DNA of 64,000 bases from G963667975 sp963677395 (GTDB lineage Bacteria; Bacteroidota; Bacteroidia; Bacteroidales; G963667975), in contig OY781965.2 of NCBI GenBank assembly GCA_963677395.2, positions 3,286,001 to 3,350,000 on the forward strand, read 5' to 3'. Below the pieces are notes generated by a model. The model was not told the origin of the DNA. It saw only the letters and a program-made list of their open reading frames with translations, and did not search any database. Below are positions 27,189-34,785 of this stretch, piece by piece (positions within the stretch are counted from its first letter, which is position 1; each line of letters opens with the position of its first letter). The translations under genes were made by a program, and so were the position numbers.

Positions 27189-28312
27189 ACCTTGAAGAAC
27201 TGGATTTGTATGGAAGCAGCCGATTGGGCGTAAAACAGGTAAGCCAGCAGATGAGTGCCTTAAGCTTCACCAGCGAAACCGGGAATAATTACCGCGTGCT
27301 GGGGCTAAAACAATACGAGTTATCCAATCATTTAGGCAATGTACTGTCGGTAATAAGCGACCAAAAGCTGCCACAGTTTAATGCCGGAACACTCCAGGCT
27401 TACAAGCCTGTTATTGTTTCATCACAGGACTACTACCCCTTTGGAATGGTAATGAAAGAACGCTCGTCAAACCTGGCTTCCGATGGATATCGCTTCGGAT
27501 TTAATAATCAAGAGCGTACTGATGAAATTTCAGGAGCTGGAAACCATACTACTGCTCTTTTCTGGGAGTATGATACAAGGATTGGTAGAAGATGGAATTT
27601 AGACCCGAAACCAACAATTAGCCAAAGTCAGTATTCCTGCTTTTTTGGTAATCCAATTTGGAACGTGGATAAATTTGGAGATACTACTTACAATTTCAAT
27701 GGAAAGACAGGACAGTATATCGGTATGACAAATTTAAAAGAAAAGGGTTCGCATGGATTGATAATTGGGTTTAAACCAAATATTGGTGAACCTAAAAATG
27801 TATCATTAAATGTTCCATTTGAATTTGCAGATCCAACTAATGATTCTAAGGCTATACGAGAAAATGATATTACGAATCTAGTTCTTGCATCTCAAGATAA
27901 AATTGAGGAAGATGTTGAAGAAGGAACTGATGGTCATGAATGGTATAATCAAGGTTCAATTATGGGCTCGAGGTATCTATGGAAAAACAGCAATGGTGGA
28001 AAAACAGATTATGTAGTTAATTCAACCTTCCATGGACCGAAACCTGAAAACAGTCTTTCACAGGGGCTTCGTAGTAATACTTTGTATTTGACATTGGTTG
28101 ATGATAAATTTGTAGCCCATAATAATTTTAATTATGGTAATTTTTTATGGGGAGCTTCAGCAGCAGCATTAAAAGTGCCAGAATCTATAGCAAAAGCTGG
28201 AGCTCATTATAACAACTACAAGAATGACCCATATTCTAAGGGTCAATGGGACTCAGTTGATGATCAATATTCTATTCATCTCGGTTATACGTATTGGAAA
28301 AATAAAAAGTAA
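27185..28312 (+). CDS. Cassette 2: orphan RHS core with type-44-like toxin tip
   Basis: 375 residues, intact. Residues 1-140 are the shared core, ending RRWNLDP. A linker (SQSQYSCFFGNPIWNVDKFGDT) leads into a tip of about 210 residues that ends NNFNYGNFLWGASAAALKVPE, then WDSVDDQYSIHLGYTYW. The pattern NFNYG ... AGAxxN ... DDQYxIxLGxxY resembles the C-terminus of the type-44 polymorphic toxin domain (Ntox44), predicted as an RNase-like toxin; I judge this from memory of the family. The immunity candidate starts four bases later. Apart from missing the RHS shell, nothing is broken. Confidence 0.7.
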   Translation: MNLEELDLYGSSRLGVKQVSQQMSALSFTSETGNNYRVLGLKQYELSNHLGNVLSVISDQKLPQFNAGTLQAYKPVIVSSQDYYPFGMVMKERSSNLASDGYRFGFNNQERTDEISGAGNHTTALFWEYDTRIGRRWNLDPKPTISQSQYSCFFGNPIWNVDKFGDTTYNFNGKTGQYIGMTNLKEKGSHGLIIGFKPNIGEPKNVSLNVPFEFADPTNDSKAIRENDITNLVLASQDKIEEDVEEGTDGHEWYNQGSIMGSRYLWKNSNGGKTDYVVNSTFHGPKPENSLSQGLRSNTLYLTLVDDKFVAHNNFNYGNFLWGASAAALKVPESIAKAGAHYNNYKNDPYSKGQWDSVDDQYSIHLGYTYWKNKK

Positions 28313-28316
28313 TGTA

Positions 28317-28820
28317 ATGAGCTATTCTTCAATAATTAAATACTTTTTCTACATCTGTTGTTTTTGCATATTATCATGTAAAAACTCTAACGAATGGTGT
28401 TATGATATAGATAAGCCCAAAATAGATTTTGATAGCATTATATATAAAGTCCACCAAAGAGATATAATCCAATTCAAAGGATGGTCAGTAATAAGACGTC
28501 AATATGATGTATTGTGGATAAGTTCAGATGATACGATAACCGGTATAAAGGATTTTTCAATTATGTATTATCTTGAAAATTGTAAGTTTAAAAGTTTAGC
28601 TACTCAAAATATATTTAGTGTATCCGATTCTAATTCATATAGGAATGAGATAAGTGTTAATAAGGTACTTTATGCTTATCAATTAATTGATTTTTACTCA
28701 AACTTACAAGTAAGTAATATTGAATGGCAGAAACATAATAATAGAATTCATCTAAGTTTAGGAGAAAATCCAAGCAGAGATATCCACTATGATCTTAAAT
28801 CGTTCAATTGGGTTAAGTAA
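28317..28820 (+). CDS. Candidate immunity lipoprotein for cassette 2
   Basis: 167 residues from ATG 28317, four bases after the toxin stop: MSYSSIIKYFFYICCFCILSCKN is a lipoprotein signal with lipobox ILSC. An upstream in-frame ATG at 28224 would overlap the toxin and bury the signal, so it is rejected. No known domain. Its exported location fits a toxin met in the periplasm, which sits awkwardly with a nuclease-like reading of the tip; one of the two inferences may be wrong. Confidence 0.65.
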   Translation: MSYSSIIKYFFYICCFCILSCKNSNEWCYDIDKPKIDFDSIIYKVHQRDIIQFKGWSVIRRQYDVLWISSDDTITGIKDFSIMYYLENCKFKSLATQNIFSVSDSNSYRNEISVNKVLYAYQLIDFYSNLQVSNIEWQKHNNRIHLSLGENPSRDIHYDLKSFNWVK

Positions 28821-28852
28821 GTTTATCCTAGCTGAGCGATGTTCTTCTTAAC

Positions 28853-29035
28853 TTAGCGTGTAAGGGACTTTACATAGAAAACTTCCGGATATCCGGAAAC
28901 ATCGTAAAAGCGGCAGTTCCAGCGATGATCTGCCCCCAAAAAGTTGGACAAAAAACTTTTGGGGTGCAGTTCACGATTGCCGTTTTTATTGTGTGTACTT
29001 GGCACTTGGGGAGCGTACTTTTGTTTTTCAATATT
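28853..29035 (+). repeat. Array spacer D (palindrome, IS-end insert)
   Basis: Near copy of spacer A: TTAGCGTGTAAGGG, the palindrome at 28883-28898, and the same terminator split at the same place by the pair TGCCCCCAAAAAGTTGGAC / CTTTTGGGGTGCA (about 28929-28971). A and D therefore descend from one insertion event followed by copying. Confidence 0.85.
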
Positions 29036-29064
29036 TTCACATTGTAGCAATTTTTACTAACTTT

Positions 29065-29112
29065 ATGCCAAATAATAACCTGCGTGATATTTATTTCTGC
29101 ATCAGTATATGA
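29065..29112 (+). promoter_or_regulatory. Conserved 15-codon leader ORF, cassette 3
   Basis: Same leader peptide; TGA overlaps the core ATG at 29109. Confidence 0.55.
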
Positions 29113-29894
29113 ACCTTGAGGAACTGGAATTGTATGGAAGCAGCCGATTAGGCGTAAAACAGGTAAGCCAGCAGATGAGTGCCTTAAGCTTCACCAGCGA
29201 AACCGGGAATAATTACCGCGTGCTGGGGCTAAAACAATACGAGTTATCCAATCATTTAGGCAATGTACTGTCGGTAATAAGCGACCAAAAGCTGCCACAG
29301 TTTAATGCCGGAACACTTCAGGCTTACAAGCCTGTTATTGTTTCATCGCAGGACTACTACCTTTTTGGAATGGTAATGAAAGAACGCTCGTCAAACCTGG
29401 CTTCCGATGGATATCGTTTCGGATTTAATAATCAAGAGCGTACTGATGAAATTTCAGGAGCTGGAAACCATACTACTGCTCTTTTCTGGGAGTATGATAC
29501 AAGGATTGGTAGAAGATGGAATTTAGATCCGTCTAATAAATCAGAAGAAAGCCCTTATAATTGTTTAGGAAATAGTCCTATTACTTCTTCTGACTTGAAC
29601 GGTGATTTCGAGTGGAGATTTTGGGAATCAAGAGAAGTAAAACAAGCAAGAAAATTTGCAAGGTTAACAGGAGGTAATTTTCATAAGACGGACAAAGAAT
29701 ATAGAAAAAGGTTTGGAGTTTCAGCATATGTTGACCTTGTGTATACTGATAAAAAAGATGGCTCAACAATTCATACATTAACGTATAATAATTTAAAATA
29801 TGAATATTACAAAAACACTGAACAATCATATAAGATGAATCAGGAACTATCTGGTGAAGACTTAGAAAAAATAGCAAGGGTAGAATTTAAATAA
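29109..29894 (+). CDS. Cassette 3: orphan RHS core, tip stopped by in-frame TAA
   Basis: 261 codons: the shared core (one change, YYLFG for YYPFG) to about residue 140, then NKSEESPYNCLGNSPITSSDLNG and a tip start (SREVKQARKFARLTGG). It ends at TAA 29892-29894. The same frame continues without interruption beyond the stop to 30260 (ENDYSDYFIEDPPDV...), so the stop is most simply a nonsense mutation in a tip of about 240 residues. A P-to-L change in the usually invariant YYPFG of the core is consistent with decay. Confidence 0.75.
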   Translation: MNLEELELYGSSRLGVKQVSQQMSALSFTSETGNNYRVLGLKQYELSNHLGNVLSVISDQKLPQFNAGTLQAYKPVIVSSQDYYLFGMVMKERSSNLASDGYRFGFNNQERTDEISGAGNHTTALFWEYDTRIGRRWNLDPSNKSEESPYNCLGNSPITSSDLNGDFEWRFWESREVKQARKFARLTGGNFHKTDKEYRKRFGVSAYVDLVYTDKKDGSTIHTLTYNNLKYEYYKNTEQSYKMNQELSGEDLEKIARVEFK

Positions 29895-30260
29895 GAAAAT
29901 GATTATTCTGATTATTTTATAGAAGATCCACCAGATGTAATATTGGCAGGAGTTCCGCCTGTTCAGGTTGTGGGATTGGTACTTGAAACGGTTGAGGTGA
30001 TAGCAACCCCTATTCCTTCTTGTGTTACGGGTAATGAAGAAGAAATAAATATTGAAGCAATTGCTCAAGATATAAAAGAAAATAAAGATAATTTTGCAGC
30101 TGAACATACAAGTAATGCACGAAAATCTACATGGAATAAGCATACAAATAAAAGAGCTGGAGAAACGACAGGGCAGAATAGAAATGAAAAAAAAGGGCAG
30201 AAAAATAAAAAGTTTCAAAAGAAAGAAAATCCTAATCTAAAAACGAGAAAAAATAAATGA
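29895..30260 (+). pseudogene. Cassette 3 tip continuation, basic nuclease-like C-terminus
   Basis: Same frame as the upstream core. After a hydrophobic stretch (GVPPVQVVGLVLETVEVI) the last 55 residues are very basic: AEHTSNARKSTWNKHTNKRAGE, then KKGQKNKKFQKKENPNLKTRKNK. A His-rich STWNKHTNKR followed by Lys/Arg is what small nuclease tips of polymorphic toxins look like, but I cannot name the family. A TTG at 29943 could restart translation. The TPR immunity candidate starts six bases after its stop. Confidence 0.6.
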
Positions 30261-30266
30261 TAAAAA

Positions 30267-30818
30267 ATGGAAGATACTAGTGAAAAATATAAAAAAGAAT
30301 TTACAAAAAAACTAAATGATTGCTTTGATTCGCAAAATTGGGATGGTGCAATAAAAATTCTTAAAAAAGAAATTAAAAAATATCCTGATGAATATTTTTT
30401 ATACACATCATTATCTAAAGCTTTTTATAATTTGAAAATAAAGAACAAAGCACTCGAAGCTTCATTAAAAGCCATCGAGTTGGAACCTAATGATCCATTA
30501 GTAATTTATGATTACGCATGTATTCTTACCTACCTTGAAAAATACGAAGAAGCTATTATAGAATTTAATAAGATTATAGAAAAAGGCATAGAAGGTATTT
30601 TAAATAGTGGATTTGGAGAGAATATAAAATGGACCAAATCAATAATAAATGACTCCCGTTTAAGAATAGCAATTTGCTATATCAATATAGGTAATAATAT
30701 TAAGTCAATAGAATTAATAACTGAACATTTAAATAACAGACAACGAGGACTATATAGTGATTTTTCTAAAAAACAAATAAATAAAATATTATCAAAAAGC
30801 ATTAGTCTTAGCGTGTAA
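30267..30818 (+). CDS. TPR-repeat candidate immunity protein for cassette 3
   Basis: 183 residues, no signal peptide, so cytoplasmic. Tandem TPR helices are visible: NWDGAIKILKKEIKKYPDEYFLYTSLSKAFYNLKIKNKALEASLKAIELEPNDP carries the W/LxxA and G/A-x-x-Y-x-x-x-x-x-A-x-x-x-x-x-x-A-I-x-x-x-P pattern, repeated as LVIYDYACILTYLEKYEEAIIEFNKII. A cytoplasmic immunity protein next to a basic nuclease-like tip is coherent. It keeps a full frame although the toxin has a stop, as expected if immunity stays under selection (inference). Confidence 0.7.
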   Translation: MEDTSEKYKKEFTKKLNDCFDSQNWDGAIKILKKEIKKYPDEYFLYTSLSKAFYNLKIKNKALEASLKAIELEPNDPLVIYDYACILTYLEKYEEAIIEFNKIIEKGIEGILNSGFGENIKWTKSIINDSRLRIAICYINIGNNIKSIELITEHLNNRQRGLYSDFSKKQINKILSKSISLSV

Positions 30819-30990
30819 AGGCTTAGCATGTAATGAAGTCTCCATAAAAATCTTTCGGATATCCGGAAATACAGTAAAAACGGCAGTTCCAGTGTGATCT
30901 GCCCCCAAAAAGTTGGACGGATTAATAATTAAGATTTAAAAGGACTGAGTTCGGAACATCACCGGACTTAGTCCTTTTGTTTTTCAATAT
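30808..30990 (+). repeat. Array spacer E (variant palindrome, alternative terminator)
   Basis: It has two overlapping TTAG starts (TTAGCGTGTAAAGG, then TTAGCATGTAATG). The palindrome at 30853-30868 has one mismatch (TTTCGGATATCCGGAA). A single IS3-like end TGCCCCCAAAAAGTTGGAC cuts the first hairpin. A different terminator follows: AAAAGGACTGAG ... CTTAGTCCTTTTGTTTTT at about 30939-30983. Confidence 0.8.
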
Positions 30991-31020
30991 TTTCACATTG
31001 TAGCAATTTTTACTAACTTT

Positions 31021-31068
31021 ATGCCAAATAATAACCTGCGTGATATTTATTTCTGCATCAGTATATGA
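31021..31068 (+). promoter_or_regulatory. Conserved 15-codon leader ORF, cassette 4
   Basis: Same leader peptide; TGA overlaps the core ATG at 31065. Confidence 0.55.
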
Positions 31069-32276
31069 ACCTTGAAGAACTGGAATTGTATGGAAGCAAC
31101 CGATTAGGCGTAAAACAGGTAAGCCAGCAGATGAGTGCCTTAAGCTTCACCAGCGAAACCGGGAATAATTACCGCGTGCTGGGGCTAAAACAATACGAGT
31201 TATCCAATCATTTAGGCAATGTACTGTCGGTAATTAGCGACCAAAAACTGCCACAGTTTAACGCCGGAGCACTCCAGGCTTACAAACCTGTTATTGTTTC
31301 ATCGCAGGACTACTACCCCTTTGGAATGGTAATGAAAGAACGTACTTCAAACCTGGCTTCCGATGGATATCGTTTCGGCTTTGATAATCAAGAGCGTACT
31401 GATGAAATATCGGGAGCTGGAAACCATACTACTGCTCTCTTCTGGGAGTATGATACAAGATTGGGTAGAAGATGGAATTTAGATCCGAAGCCGCAAGTAA
31501 GTGTAAGTGATTACTCTGTGTTAAGTGATAATCCATTAATGAATCTTGATATATTGGGAGATAAAGTAACAACTACTGTAGAACGTTATAAAACAATGAA
31601 AGATGGAACTGAGAAAAAACCAAAAAGATTCAGCTTCAGAAAAGCAAATAGAATAGAAATAAAGCATAAAGTTTCTGGTTTGAAAATTTATGACGTAACA
31701 AAAAGCGTAAAAAAAGCAACACTAGAAAAGAAAGCACAAGATATTCAAAAAGAAATTAATGACTACTGGAGTACTAAACCTAATCAAAACGGTGCAGATG
31801 GGGATGGCTATATAACCAATGATCGAGGACAAAAATTAAAAGTCACAACAGAATTTGAAAACAACATTGAAATTGCTGATGACCCTAATGATATTAAGAA
31901 AGATGATCATGTTATTGCTATAGTTCCAGAAGAAATGATTTCGGGAGAAATGGAAGTAGCAAGCTATGGTTCGAATATTATCTATGCATCAAAATATTCA
32001 TTAACTTCTATGAATGGATCCTTTGCTCATGAATGGGGACACGTAGGAGGATTAAAAGATGTGATGTTCTATAGTAAAAATATTTATAAAACACATCTTA
32101 TGTATAATCGCGTATCTGCATTTAATTTTGGTCTTTTTAAGCATCCAATATTAGATCCATTACCCAATCCATGCTATAATGAACTTAGAAGAGCTTTTGT
32201 TAATTTAACTCCAACCTATTATGGAATAGAAAGAGTCGAGAATGATTATGAAGTATATCAGAAAAAACGTCGCTAA
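31065..32276 (+). CDS. Cassette 4: orphan RHS core with zinc metallopeptidase tip
   Basis: 403 residues, intact. Core to about residue 140, then a tip of about 260 residues. The tip has the zinc-binding HExxH motif as HEWGH at residues 322-326 within NGSFAHEWGHVGGLKD, the usual form of gluzincin/metzincin-like peptidases (two zinc His and the catalytic Glu). Candidates for the third ligand downstream include Asp332 and His residues around 347 and 365. Known: HExxH peptidases occur as tips of polymorphic toxins. An exported immunity candidate follows 11 bases later, which suggests a periplasmic target (inference). Confidence 0.8.
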   Translation: MNLEELELYGSNRLGVKQVSQQMSALSFTSETGNNYRVLGLKQYELSNHLGNVLSVISDQKLPQFNAGALQAYKPVIVSSQDYYPFGMVMKERTSNLASDGYRFGFDNQERTDEISGAGNHTTALFWEYDTRLGRRWNLDPKPQVSVSDYSVLSDNPLMNLDILGDKVTTTVERYKTMKDGTEKKPKRFSFRKANRIEIKHKVSGLKIYDVTKSVKKATLEKKAQDIQKEINDYWSTKPNQNGADGDGYITNDRGQKLKVTTEFENNIEIADDPNDIKKDDHVIAIVPEEMISGEMEVASYGSNIIYASKYSLTSMNGSFAHEWGHVGGLKDVMFYSKNIYKTHLMYNRVSAFNFGLFKHPILDPLPNPCYNELRRAFVNLTPTYYGIERVENDYEVYQKKRR

Positions 32277-32287
32277 ATAGAGTAAAT

Positions 32288-32659
32288 ATGAAAAATCCAA
32301 AACATATAGTTATATTAATATTATTACTAATTCAATTTACCGCAAATTCACAACAAATAAAAGATACTTTATACTTTTGTAGAGGAACTAGTATATATAG
32401 TAATGTTATTATTGAAGATAGCATCAATAATACTAGGATAAAACTAACAAATAAAGATGCTAAAAAATTTGTGGCAAAAATAATAATAATTAAGGACAAT
32501 ACTAAAACATTAAAAATAACTATAAAATTTAAGATATTTAAAAAAGAGGTAGTGAGATATGTAAGAATAGACGAAATAGAAAAAAAATACATAGATGTAT
32601 CCTATTTGAATGGTCAAATTATTTTGGTTTATCAGTCTAGAATCCGTAAACGTATTTGA
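32288..32659 (+). CDS. Candidate immunity protein for cassette 4, exported
   Basis: 123 residues with a signal peptide (MKNPKHIVILILLLIQFTANSQ). The mature part is about 100 residues, rich in Ile, Lys and beta-branched residues, with no recognised domain. Its position directly after the metallopeptidase tip and before the next spacer makes it the immunity candidate; a small secreted beta-rich protein could be an inhibitor of the peptidase (inference). Confidence 0.65.
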   Translation: MKNPKHIVILILLLIQFTANSQQIKDTLYFCRGTSIYSNVIIEDSINNTRIKLTNKDAKKFVAKIIIIKDNTKTLKITIKFKIFKKEVVRYVRIDEIEKKYIDVSYLNGQIILVYQSRIRKRI

Positions 32660-32689
32660 AAAATACTCTCTTTCCAAACAAAAGCATCC

Positions 32690-32747
32690 TTAGTGAGCAA
32701 AGCAGTTTACATAGAAATCTTCCGGATATCCGGAAATATAGTAAAAG
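32690..32747 (+). repeat. Array spacer F (fused directly into RHS core)
   Basis: TTAGTGAGCAAAGCAGTTTAC, the palindrome at 32720-32735, then AAATATAGTAAAAG joins straight to CAGGACTACTGCCCC of the RHS core. The terminator, leader and first ~80 core codons are missing. This is a recombination scar. Confidence 0.8.
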
Positions 32748-32891
32748 CAGGACTACTGCCCCTTTGGAATGGTAATGAAAGAACGCACTTTTTATTCTTG
32801 GACATATAAAGGGTCTAATGACTCTGCAAGTAAAAGAACATTTCTTAATAAACAAGGATCAACCGTAAGAAAAGTCAATGTAACTAGATAA
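32748..32891 (+). pseudogene. Cassette 5: core fragment fused to last codons of a lost toxin
   Basis: One open frame: QDYCPFGMVMKERT (core, with Y to C) runs straight into FYSWTYKGSNDSASK and ends VRKVNVTR before TAA at 32889-32891. The join removes the core end and nearly the whole tip, leaving about 33 codons of the toxin end. The immunity gene three bases later is intact. No start or leader remains. Confidence 0.75.
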
Positions 32892-32894
32892 GAT

Positions 32895-33608
32895 ATGAAA
32901 AAGTTAATCGTTATTATTATATTACAATCAATAGTTGTAATATATTTATTACTATCAAATAAATGTAAATCAGAAGAATATACTCATATAAATCAACTAG
33001 TTGATCAAGTGTCTAAATTTAATGTCTATAATTTAATCAATTGTTATAAAGGAGCTGAATTATATGATAATCAGTGGAAAATAGAGACTTCTTTAATTAA
33101 GCAGGAAACAGAAAGATTGCTTAAAAATACAAATAAAGAAATGGTCGATAAGTATTGTGATATAATTAAATATTACTTTAATGACAAAGAGATGGATCTA
33201 GTGAAAAAGACACTGAAAGACATTCAATATAGTAAAAATATTCAATATAAAACTATGGTAATAAAAACAATTGAAGGTATAATTTATAGTACTATGTATG
33301 TCATTAGATTGAACGCCTACTTTCCTTTTGATAAAATCAGAGTTAAAGTATTAAATGATGGACAACAAATAAAATATGGACAACAATATTCAAGCGAAAT
33401 AACAGCTTACTTAACAAATTCAAAATCAGAAATAATTGCAATTATGGACAATGGCGATACTATAAGAAATGATTCAAGTCATAAATATCCATTTTTTAAA
33501 GAAAAAATCAACAAAAAGGGGAAAGTGTTACATTCTGGAAATCTTGTTTTTTTTCATATGGGCTCCGAGTTTAAGGTACCTTTCGAATTCAATTATACGA
33601 TAGAATAA
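32895..33608 (+). CDS. Orphaned immunity protein, GldM-C-like domain
   Basis: 237 residues. MKKLIVIIILQSIVVIYLLLSNKCKS is a membrane anchor or lipoprotein-like signal. The C-terminal ~90 residues (KIRVKVLNDGQQIKYGQQYSSEITAYLTNSK ... GDTIRNDSSHKYPFFKEK) align by eye with the end of the next gene and with the beta-sandwich domain known from the end of GldM. It sits behind a deleted toxin (cassette 5). Seen: the alignment and context. Inferred: extracytoplasmic immunity. Confidence 0.6.
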   Translation: MKKLIVIIILQSIVVIYLLLSNKCKSEEYTHINQLVDQVSKFNVYNLINCYKGAELYDNQWKIETSLIKQETERLLKNTNKEMVDKYCDIIKYYFNDKEMDLVKKTLKDIQYSKNIQYKTMVIKTIEGIIYSTMYVIRLNAYFPFDKIRVKVLNDGQQIKYGQQYSSEITAYLTNSKSEIIAIMDNGDTIRNDSSHKYPFFKEKINKKGKVLHSGNLVFFHMGSEFKVPFEFNYTIE

Positions 33609-33666
33609 CTCATTATAAAAAGCTTAATAAATAACTACTTAGCCTTAGTGTGTAAAGGATTATTAT

Positions 33667-33741
33667 GGACAGGAAGATTCAACTAAAAAAATGGAGAAAT
33701 ATAAAGATGCAAAGAAAATTAAAATTACCAAAACACAATAA
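33667..33741 (+). pseudogene. Remnant end of a lost toxin (cassette 5b)
   Basis: A short frame GQEDSTKKMEKYKDAKKIKI ending KTQ-TAA at 33739-33741 directly follows a spacer start (TTAGTGTGTAAAGG, near 33649). It looks like the last codons of a toxin, as in cassettes 5 and 7, and it overlaps the start of the following lipoprotein gene. Short, so tentative. Confidence 0.4.
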
Positions 33742-34429
33742 TATTTTCATTATAGTATATGCTTCTATTGTTATTCTTTTTATTTCTTGTAATAGCAAGG
33801 ACAAAATGAATCAAGAAGTGCTGTATAAAAATGAAATAAAATTAATAGAAAACATTATTAATCAAGAAATAGATGAGTATAAATCATATATTAAATATAT
33901 TGATCATGATAAGGATGTAGACATTGAAATTAATAAAGTTTGTAAATTGGCAAAAGATGCAACATTACACAATGGCACTACTGAATATATTGGAATTTTA
34001 AATAAATATAATATCTACCCGGAAGTTGACTTGTTAGATATGAGAGAAGATAATGAATATAGTTATATTAGAATTATTAAAATTTACCAATACACAGTCC
34101 TTCATGAAATTTTAAATAGATACAAAAACAAATTTTTCATAATGGCAAGAGTTCGCCCAATAGTTGTGCCAGATGCAAATGTTGTAAAAATTGGAAGTAT
34201 TTTTAAAGCAAAAATATATTTAGCAGGTATTACTAATTGCAGTAAATCTATCGTTACTGTTAATAATACAGACACATTAAGATATGCATCAGACAATTAC
34301 ACCCCAGAATTCATATTCAAAACAAACAGTTTAGGGTTAAAAAAAGTAAACTGCTTATTTCATTTATCTCAACCCAATAAAAGAACCGTCCAATATCCTT
34401 TTGTGATAAAATATGAAGTAGTAAAATGA
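33707..34429 (+). CDS. Orphaned immunity lipoprotein, paralogue of the upstream gene
   Basis: 240 residues from ATG 33707 (MQRKLKLPKHNNIFIIVYASIVILFISCN), a lipoprotein signal with lipobox FISC. An ATG at 33665 would prepend the remnant of a lost toxin read in another frame and is less likely. The C-terminal part (GSIFKAKIYLAGITNCSK ... NNTDTLRYASDNYTPEFIF ... VQYPFVIKYEVVK) aligns with the previous gene: G-x-x-x-x-A-x-I-x-L, DT-x-R, PxF and a closing Y-x-V. So two neighbouring cassettes had related immunity proteins. Confidence 0.6.
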   Translation: MQRKLKLPKHNNIFIIVYASIVILFISCNSKDKMNQEVLYKNEIKLIENIINQEIDEYKSYIKYIDHDKDVDIEINKVCKLAKDATLHNGTTEYIGILNKYNIYPEVDLLDMREDNEYSYIRIIKIYQYTVLHEILNRYKNKFFIMARVRPIVVPDANVVKIGSIFKAKIYLAGITNCSKSIVTVNNTDTLRYASDNYTPEFIFKTNSLGLKKVNCLFHLSQPNKRTVQYPFVIKYEVVK

Positions 34430-34438
34430 TAATGCTTC

Positions 34439-34545
34439 TTAGCGTGTAAAGGAGTTTCTATGAAAATCTTCCGGATATCCGGAAGTACAGTAAAAACGGC
34501 AGTTCATTCACGATTGCCGTTTTTTAGTGCGTATAGGGAGCGTTC
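34439..34545 (+). repeat. Array spacer G (palindrome and terminator)
   Basis: TTAGCGTGTAAAGGAG, the palindrome at 34469-34484, then AAAAACGGCAGTTC ... GATTGCCGTTTTTT. It is followed after about 30 bases by a further spacer, so an intervening cassette has gone. Confidence 0.85.
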
Positions 34546-34572
34546 ATGATCTTAAAAACTTACTCTTTCACC

Positions 34573-34705
34573 TTAGCGTGTAAGGGAGTTTACATAGAAA
34601 TCTTCCGGATATCCGGAAATATCGTAAAAGCGGCAGTTCATTCCAGCGATTGCCGTTTTTACTGTGTGTACTTGGCACTTGGGGAGCGTCCTTTTGTTTT
34701 TCAAT
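34573..34705 (+). repeat. Array spacer H (palindrome and terminator)
   Basis: TTAGCGTGTAAGGGAG, the palindrome at 34603-34618, the hairpin GCGGCAGTTC / CGATTGCCGTTTTT, then the GGGGAGCGTCCTTTTG tail leading into the cassette 6 leader. Confidence 0.85.
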
Positions 34706-34737
34706 ATTTTCACATTGTAACAATTTTTACTAACTTT

Positions 34738-34785
34738 ATGCCAAATAATAACCTGCGTGATATTTATTTCTGCATCAGTATATGA
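34738..34785 (+). promoter_or_regulatory. Conserved 15-codon leader ORF, cassette 6
   Basis: Same leader peptide; TGA overlaps the core ATG at 34782. Confidence 0.55.

Noticed and set aside
28853..29050. Minus-strand ORF of 65 residues in spacer D
   Set aside because: It consists of the spacer palindrome and IS ends read backwards.
34546..34785. Protein across spacer H and the leader
   Set aside because: It is read-through of the spacer (palindrome and hairpin), repeated in the same form at other spacers, ending in the leader peptide.
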